This document shows, one piece after another, positions 57,971 through 64,000 of a DNA stretch of 64,000 bases (position 1 is the first letter of the stretch; each line of letters starts with the position of its first letter). Made by a program: the position numbers and the translations under genes. This stretch comes from Rhizophagus clarus (Eukaryota; Glomeromycota; Glomeromycetes; Glomerales; Glomeraceae). Below the pieces are notes generated by a model. The model did no database searches, was not told the origin of the DNA, and was given only the letters and a program-made list of their open reading frames with translations. Where the stretch lies: the NCBI GenBank assembly GCA_015698045.1, contig BLAL01000215.1:1054001-1118000 (forward strand). Direction: 5' to 3'.

Positions 57971-59397
57971 TAAATACTAAATAATACTAAAAGCATCCGA
58001 TTTGAACCTCCTTCCAATATTTTCATAATCTACTGTATATACGTTGTATAGTTCAAAATTATATATTCTTATTCGTGTTTTCATAATAGAATTAACCCTA
58101 AATCATGTATCTTGGTTGGAGTGCTCATGAGTATACGTAATAACAAACCATTTACTATCATAAAAATTTAGGAATTTGACCGACTTTTCATATGTGTACA
58201 ATTTTACGCATCTTAAGTATATTAACAGTTAAGTGTCATTATGGTTTAAGGTTTTACAAATTTCGTTAGATTTATAACCATTTAGTTATAAATTTCGTGA
58301 TTTCGTCTTGTCGTATTTTTGCGATACCATAAGCTGACTGCTTGATCTAATTCATAGTTTATTTACTTATTATAAGCAATTAACCCAAATTGTTTTAAAA
58401 AAAGTTTTATTGTGTATCCGTTTCGTTTAAACTTTAGGATTACTTAAAACAAGTTCTCATGTTTTAAAGATTGATATTTAATAAAAATGTACATTTCAGT
58501 CATTTCATGTTGGTATAATAAGTTGGCCGCGTTACCTGACGTTTATTTATATTTAAACCTAATTTTATCTAAATTCTGTATCAATTTCTTTAAAGATCGA
58601 TAAATGCATTTTTTGCATAAGATTGGCTGGTATTGCATAATTACATTATCCGTGTATCCTAGAGCATTAGGAAGAAGGAAACAAAGATAGATAGATTGAG
58701 GAAGATGAAAAAAAACCCACCATCGAACAAAAACAATTTCTCATATTTGAGAGAAATAAAATTCAAAAAAGTTATCAGACACTTTATTTTCTTCATATAT
58801 TATTATTCACATTGATCGAAGCATGTCCGTACAAAAAACTTTAATTGTTTATATTATAGACTCAATAAATGTCTCTATTTCATGCTTGGATTGTTTTGTT
58901 GTTATTTTCAATTATATGCATTTACAAGCATATTTGACATGTAATTGCTGTATTGATAAAGTCTTATTATAGTTTAAGTATATACAACGTGGCTAATTAT
59001 ATAACAGGATTGTGATTTCTTTGTACTATGTATACGAAATTTTTGTCATCTTATCGACTGAACTGAAGATCATTCCTTTGATGTGTTCTTTCCTCAAAAT
59101 TTCTCGTGATAGTATATATCTTTGGCATAATATTCAAGCTATTTATTTGTTAAATTTAGTTTGTAATGTTTACATTCTGATTACAATTATTAATTCAGTC
59201 ATATTTATGGTGAAAGCCATGATATTTGACACTTGAAAATATTACTAAATAACTCAGCAACATTTTAATTGGTTCAATAAGATTTTGTATAAAGACAACA
59301 AATCGATAAATTTTCTGATTTATTTGTTTGGAGCTTTGAACTATACAGTATATCATATATATCTATTCAATTTCTGATGTGGCTATACTAATAATAT

Positions 59398-59490
59398 GCA
59401 ATTAAGGCTTTGCTGACATGATGCAAAGAAATGCAAATAAAGGCTTTGCTAATAAGATGTAAATAAGGGCTTTGCCAATAAAATGTGGCT
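59398..59490. repeat. AAGGCTTTGCTAATAAGATG tandem
   Basis: Three imperfect copies of a 28-36-base unit, (G)CAAATAAAGGCTTTGC, then TAATAAGATG. The first has TGACATGATG and the last CCAATAAAATG. No coding role. Confidence 0.7.
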
Positions 59491-62400
59491 TATAAAATTA
59501 TTAATATTAACCACTGCTTTTCTGGTCTACTTTTTATTCATCTTACCTTTTCTTTAAAAAAAAAATTAAAAATAATTATCAATATGATGTTAAAAATATG
59601 TATATTAATGAATTTAGAACTGAACATGGATGTTTTTATTGAATGAACATAATCAACCAATGATAAAATTTTAGTTCAATAAAAATTTGCAAACATAAAA
59701 TTTGCAAACATGAACTTAAATAGTAAGATTGGTTTTATTATTATTTATTACACATTATTCTGATCAATTCCACCTTATTTGAGCGGGTTGTTGAGAATAT
59801 CTAGTAAAGTAGTACAAGGCATGATGATATTGATTGCAATGTATAAAATTACAAGAATATCATACCAACAATATTTGATCATGAATAAATAAGTAAGGTT
59901 AATACTTCGAGTTCTTTAACTATCGTACATAGTGGGATAGCCAACATTTTATGCTAATAGAAGCATTCAAAAAGTAGGTGATTATTGGAACTTTATTAAC
60001 CTGGAGTTTCATATATTTTTTATGTTCTTGGATGTGAACTGCAATTAATAATGCATATATGGAATCATTACAAGCATCTATAAAACTACAATTAAATCTA
60101 ATCCATAATTTGACAGTTGAAATGCTGTTTTTCATTAGAGTTGTTTACCAATAAAATGATAAATCAATTAATATTTCTCATGAAAATACAATTTTGCTAG
60201 TAACACTTTTGACGATACCGTTGTTGTCGTTATAATAGCTGCTCTTGTCTATTTGGAGAAGTTGCATCAAAAAAAAAAAAGATTGAACAATTAAAAAAAT
60301 GAAAAAAATAAAAACAAGGAAATTTGCAAGCAGGATCAAATGATTGATACGCTTAACAAAGACTGTGGAGGGGCTACAGACATGTATCAATTATACGAGG
60401 ATAGGCATAATGAAAAAGTCATGCACTTCAACGGATGATTTAGATACAGTATTATGATGTTAAAAGAATCTTTTGGAAGGATTTTTCCCTGGTTCCACCT
60501 TCAACTTTCTCAACCAAACAACTTTTTATTTGAGCCATATTGGCAAAACAGACATGTCGTTAAGAGTGTATCTAGTCCCTTTTTTCTCAAAGGCATCTTT
60601 GCCATGGAAATGACTACACAACCATCCGCCAAATTCTATATAGATTTTCTATAAATATGTACAGTAGAATAAGACTTCATATAGGCCATATATTTTTTTT
60701 GTTTTTCTGGAACATAGCTTGTCAAATTCTTTTTAATATGCAACAAATACCTTATTTGAACTTTCTTTAACCATTACTTCTGGAGTTCCATGACATTCCC
60801 AGAAAATATTCCTATACAAACATTACGAGCACTATCCTTATCATGACAAGCAACCAACTGTAGTGGTGATGAAGTTGCTTTATATGTTTGCATGCTTTTT
60901 AGTTAATAGTTGAATTAAGCAATAAAATACATTTCACAAAGAAGCTGAGCAAAGTGAAATAAACAATTACACCGAAGAAAAGTGGAATGATGTACACTAT
61001 CACACTTTTTATTTTTTTTCATATACAAACAAATAGCTTAGCTAATCTTTTATAGTGATAATTTACTATATTGGAGATTCATATCAGAATGTTCATAATT
61101 AGGCATGTTAATTAATTAATATTAATTAACTGGAGAATATATTATGGAATATAAAAGTTTGATTAAATTCATATGATTAATAAGATTTAAATGAGATTTA
61201 AAAGCATTAATTATATGGTAAAAAAACTCAATTAAGTCTAAATTAATATTAATTGAAATCACAATTGTATCATAATAATGCCAAGATTGTATTTTGCAAG
61301 GAAGAGAACTATCATAGAGAGAAAAACTTGAATCATCGGAATTTAATTTCTGTTAGTTGATCCAAAACATGAAAAGAAAACACTTATGTAACAGGTACTT
61401 TTCATGAAAATTTTGATCAAATACCTATCATATATCATAATGATTATAAGCAGAGAAGGTCATTTAATTAATTTGATTTATTTATTATATTTAATTTATT
61501 TGATATCCATTAATACTATTTTTGAGGAGAAGACTTAGACTGCGTGATTTACTTGCATAGGCAAAACGGCCAATCAACAGTGCACAACTTATAAATGCAC
61601 TGCAGAAATTAAAATATATTTTTGAGAAGATTGTCTATAAGATTATTTTAATAATTGAAAAATGGTTTATAGCTGAATTTTAATAGTTAGATTTTACTAG
61701 TAATTTTACAAATACACTACTAAATTATAAATATCAATAGCAAAGTCTAAAATTGATATAGCACTTATAACATAATGTTTACTTACTATACCATTCTGAC
61801 TACTACTGCAAAGTATGGGTTTCAGACGAACTATTAGTAATCACAAAATCTCTATGTTGAATTACATAATTTCAGTTTCATTCTTATAAACCAACCTTTT
61901 ACTTTACCTACTTCTATTTAATTCATCATTTATTTGTTCATAGTTAAATATATTGAAGCATTTAAACATTAAGTTGGCACTAGCATGAATGGGTTGTATA
62001 AGATCAACTCAGAAGTATTATATGCACACTAACCATTTCGATCCATTTACGAAGAAACATATAATACTCAATATGACGACGAGGAATCGAAACTAGGTTA
62101 GTTTCAATAGTATAGTTTTTCTATATGCGAGATTTACCAAAAAAAATTATATGTTATTCCCATTATTATGAGATTAATCAGTAATCACGAAGCAAAAACT
62201 TGGTCGCTATTAAATAAACAAAAATAATAGAGGTAAATAAAGTCTATAAAAAATTAATGAGGAAGAATGTTCATTATATCGAAAAAAAAATCACGATACA
62301 AGACATAGTCTTAATATTATACTATAGTGATTATTAGTTGATTTTATTCCTTTGGGAGTAATTCGATTTAGAACATTGAAAAGTCTTGTAATAAATAGAC

Positions 62401-63184
62401 AACATTCATTAATTATAACAAGTATTCATTTATACAAATTATAGCAAATCTGCCATAGCGAAATTGATTCAGCAAGCATTGAATATGAGAAATTTTGTTA
62501 GTCATAATTGTATACATGTATTTGCTATCTTTAGAATCATAATTATATTATCGGTTTTAAAAGAAGGAAAGGATGAATAATAGATTAGGTAGTTATGATA
62601 AACATGATGAATAAAAGATCCAATGCAATGGAAACATGTATGAAGGTAGTATTTTCCATTTATAAATAACAAATCCAGCAAAAACAAAATCCAAGATTTG
62701 AGAGAATAAAAAATGATGAAAAATAATCACCATTAGAATATGACATCAAGTACAATTTAAAAGAATTCCTATATACCTAGAAAAACTATCATAAAACATG
62801 ATAAATTGAAAGAATCATTAAGAAATTAGGAATCCTTAAATTTATATGGACTATTATTATAATGTTTTTATTTTTAAAAAAACGTACAAGACCAGTCAAG
62901 TAGGTAGTAATAAATAAATAATCATGATATTGATGATTAATGGAAAAAACAAAACTCATTAATGGAATTGCTCAAAATACTGTAGAATGATGTAAAAAAA
63001 ACCAACAATTTAAAACATATATGAAATTATGATATATTTTAAATGAATAGTTCTATATTCAAAATTAATCAGTTGCTTAGGCGTAGCTTCTTTTAATATG
63101 ACAACATATCTGTTGTCTTTACTTAAAGAGAATTTTATGAAGAAATTCTTTATCTAATATTAGTCAGGTGCTTAGGTGTAACTC

Positions 63185-63330
63185 ACACTTTCAACAAGTC
63201 AACGATCCTAAGCACACAAGTTGTCTTGCTAAAGATTTACTCAGAAAGAATTTATTAACAAATTTTAGATAACCATCTAATAGCCCTGATCTCAATCCAA
63301 TTGAGAATAATGTTGAGAAATAAATGTCAA
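63185..63330 (+). pseudogene. Tc1/mariner transposase relic (DDE catalytic region)
   Basis: One frame reads NDPKHTSCLAKDLLRKNLLT, a stop, then PSNSPDLNPIENNVEK and another stop. NDPKHTS matches the second catalytic Asp region of Tc1-like transposases and PSNSPDLNPIEN the third acidic region. The first stop sits where W precedes PS in the family. Upstream, CAGTTGCTTAGGCGTAGCT at 63069 and CAGGTGCTTAGGTGTAACT at 63163 form a direct repeat about 94 bp apart. Dead copy. Confidence 0.75.
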
Positions 63331-63832
63331 AAAAATTAACACTTCATAATATACAGTAAGGCAGGTATGCATTTAGAACCGAAAACTGAATTTACTAATG
63401 CCATAATGTCTAAAAATCAACAAATACTTAAACAAATTACTGAAAGTATGATAAAATATTTCAAATACTGTTTTTAGTGAATCTTGTAAATTCAATGAAC
63501 ATCATTGTGAATTAATTATTAAAAATAATAGTAAACATAATATCACCATGCATATGAATGAGTTATGGATCATACCCTTTGATCTCCTTCAAACAATGAA
63601 TTTTTTGATAATTATGGTAAAATCAAGGTGGATGAAAACAAAATAGTTGAAGGACAAAAGAGAAAGACACATAAATTAATGAAATAGCAGGAAAAGAAGC
63701 ACCTATACAATTACATCATTTTCATATAATGATTTTTGAAACATATTATTTAGAGGATATTCAGTATGTAAGGTCTTGATAATATGGATGGTTGGACCAA
63801 TCCAAATGACTACTATTTCATTACAAAATAAC

Positions 63833-64000
63833 CAAACTCTATTATGGATAGCTTTTCAAGACCTTAGTAAAGTCTACGACCATGTCAATAATGATTCGTT
63901 ATACCTTGCACTTCTTGCATTCTTCCTCATAAAATGCTTAGAGAAAATGACAAATAGAAAAAACAATATTAAGAAATTAAATGAAATTTTGTCGCCCCCA
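63833..64000 (+). pseudogene. Non-LTR reverse transcriptase relic, cut by the window end
   Basis: A plus-strand frame from 63833 reads LWIAFQDLSKVYDHVNNDSL, then LALLAFFLIKCLEK, and is open to the window end. The Q-D-L-S-K-x-Y-D-x-V pattern is reverse transcriptase motif A of LINE-type elements (first catalytic Asp). Sequence just upstream is in a different frame with stops, so the copy is degraded. It may be related to the ORF1 element at 44.2 kb, but this cannot be shown. Confidence 0.6.

Larger units (their letters stand above)
56977..64000. other. Gene-poor transposon graveyard
   Basis: 7 kb with no intact gene. It starts with (AT)n near 57043-57085, then the repeat blocks 57718-57970 and 59398-59490. 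From about 59.9 kb the sequence has several short protein-like frames on both strands (for example minus 59920-60135, KLWIRFNCSFIDACNDSIY) that I cannot assign; they may be further transposase relics. Identified remains are at 63185-63330 (Tc1-like) and 63833-64000 (reverse transcriptase). Confidence 0.55.

Overview
The window looks like nuclear DNA of an arbuscular mycorrhizal fungus (Glomeromycotina, Rhizophagus-like). This is inferred from the extreme AT richness, frequent homopolymer tracts, many 65-100 nt GT-AG introns, and a gene content typical of those genomes: Sel1-repeat protein, TKL-like kinase, BTB-TLDc protein, F-box paralogues and abundant broken transposons. No tRNA, rRNA or CRISPR was recognised.

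Layout. 0.9-2.4 kb: intact five-exon 2-oxoglutarate/Fe(II) dioxygenase of the isopenicillin-N-synthase-like type. 2.4-9.1 kb: gene-poor, with simple repeats, one decayed gene and a small hairpin MITE. 9.1-10.6 kb: eight-exon MRG15/Eaf3 chromatin reader. 14.6-16.2 kb: single-exon Sel1-repeat protein, convergent with a small Myb/SANT-like protein. 17-22 kb: gene-poor, with a decayed retroelement-like stretch, a 90-bp fold-back and two TIR MITEs. 22.1-27.4 kb: TKL-like protein kinase whose second intron is 3.95 kb long. 29.1-32.9 kb: pogo-like terminal repeats around more repeats. 34.7-57 kb: a paralogue cluster with three F-box proteins carrying a Cys cluster, three multi-pass membrane proteins, one frameshifted BTB-BACK-TLDc gene and a LINE-like ORF1 element. 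57-64 kb: transposon graveyard ending in Tc1-like transposase and reverse transcriptase relics.

The most unusual structure is in the kinase intron. A hAT-type element (11-bp TIRs, exact 8-bp target duplication) sits in what would otherwise be a 92-nt intron. It contains a second TIR element, which carries 24 tandem modules of 114-126 bp. Each module is built like an exon plus a mini-intron: a poly-T/TGTAG acceptor, a 41-nt block, then GTAAGG, with intron-sized spacing. Other, more degenerate splice-bounded blocks lie inside the pogo-like element (30.5-32.4 kb) and in a third region (53-54 kb) flanked by GGTGAATTTCACC repeats. Three TIR-bounded regions carrying acceptor-block-donor units is a pattern I do not know to be described. 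Whether the units are spliced needs transcript data.

The genes do not form one pathway. The F-box and BTB proteins are probable ubiquitin-ligase adaptors. The F-box/BTB genes and membrane-protein genes partly occur as divergent pairs, suggesting local duplication. Exon borders were placed by reading frame, splice consensus and, for the F-box genes, comparison between paralogues; a few may be off by a codon.
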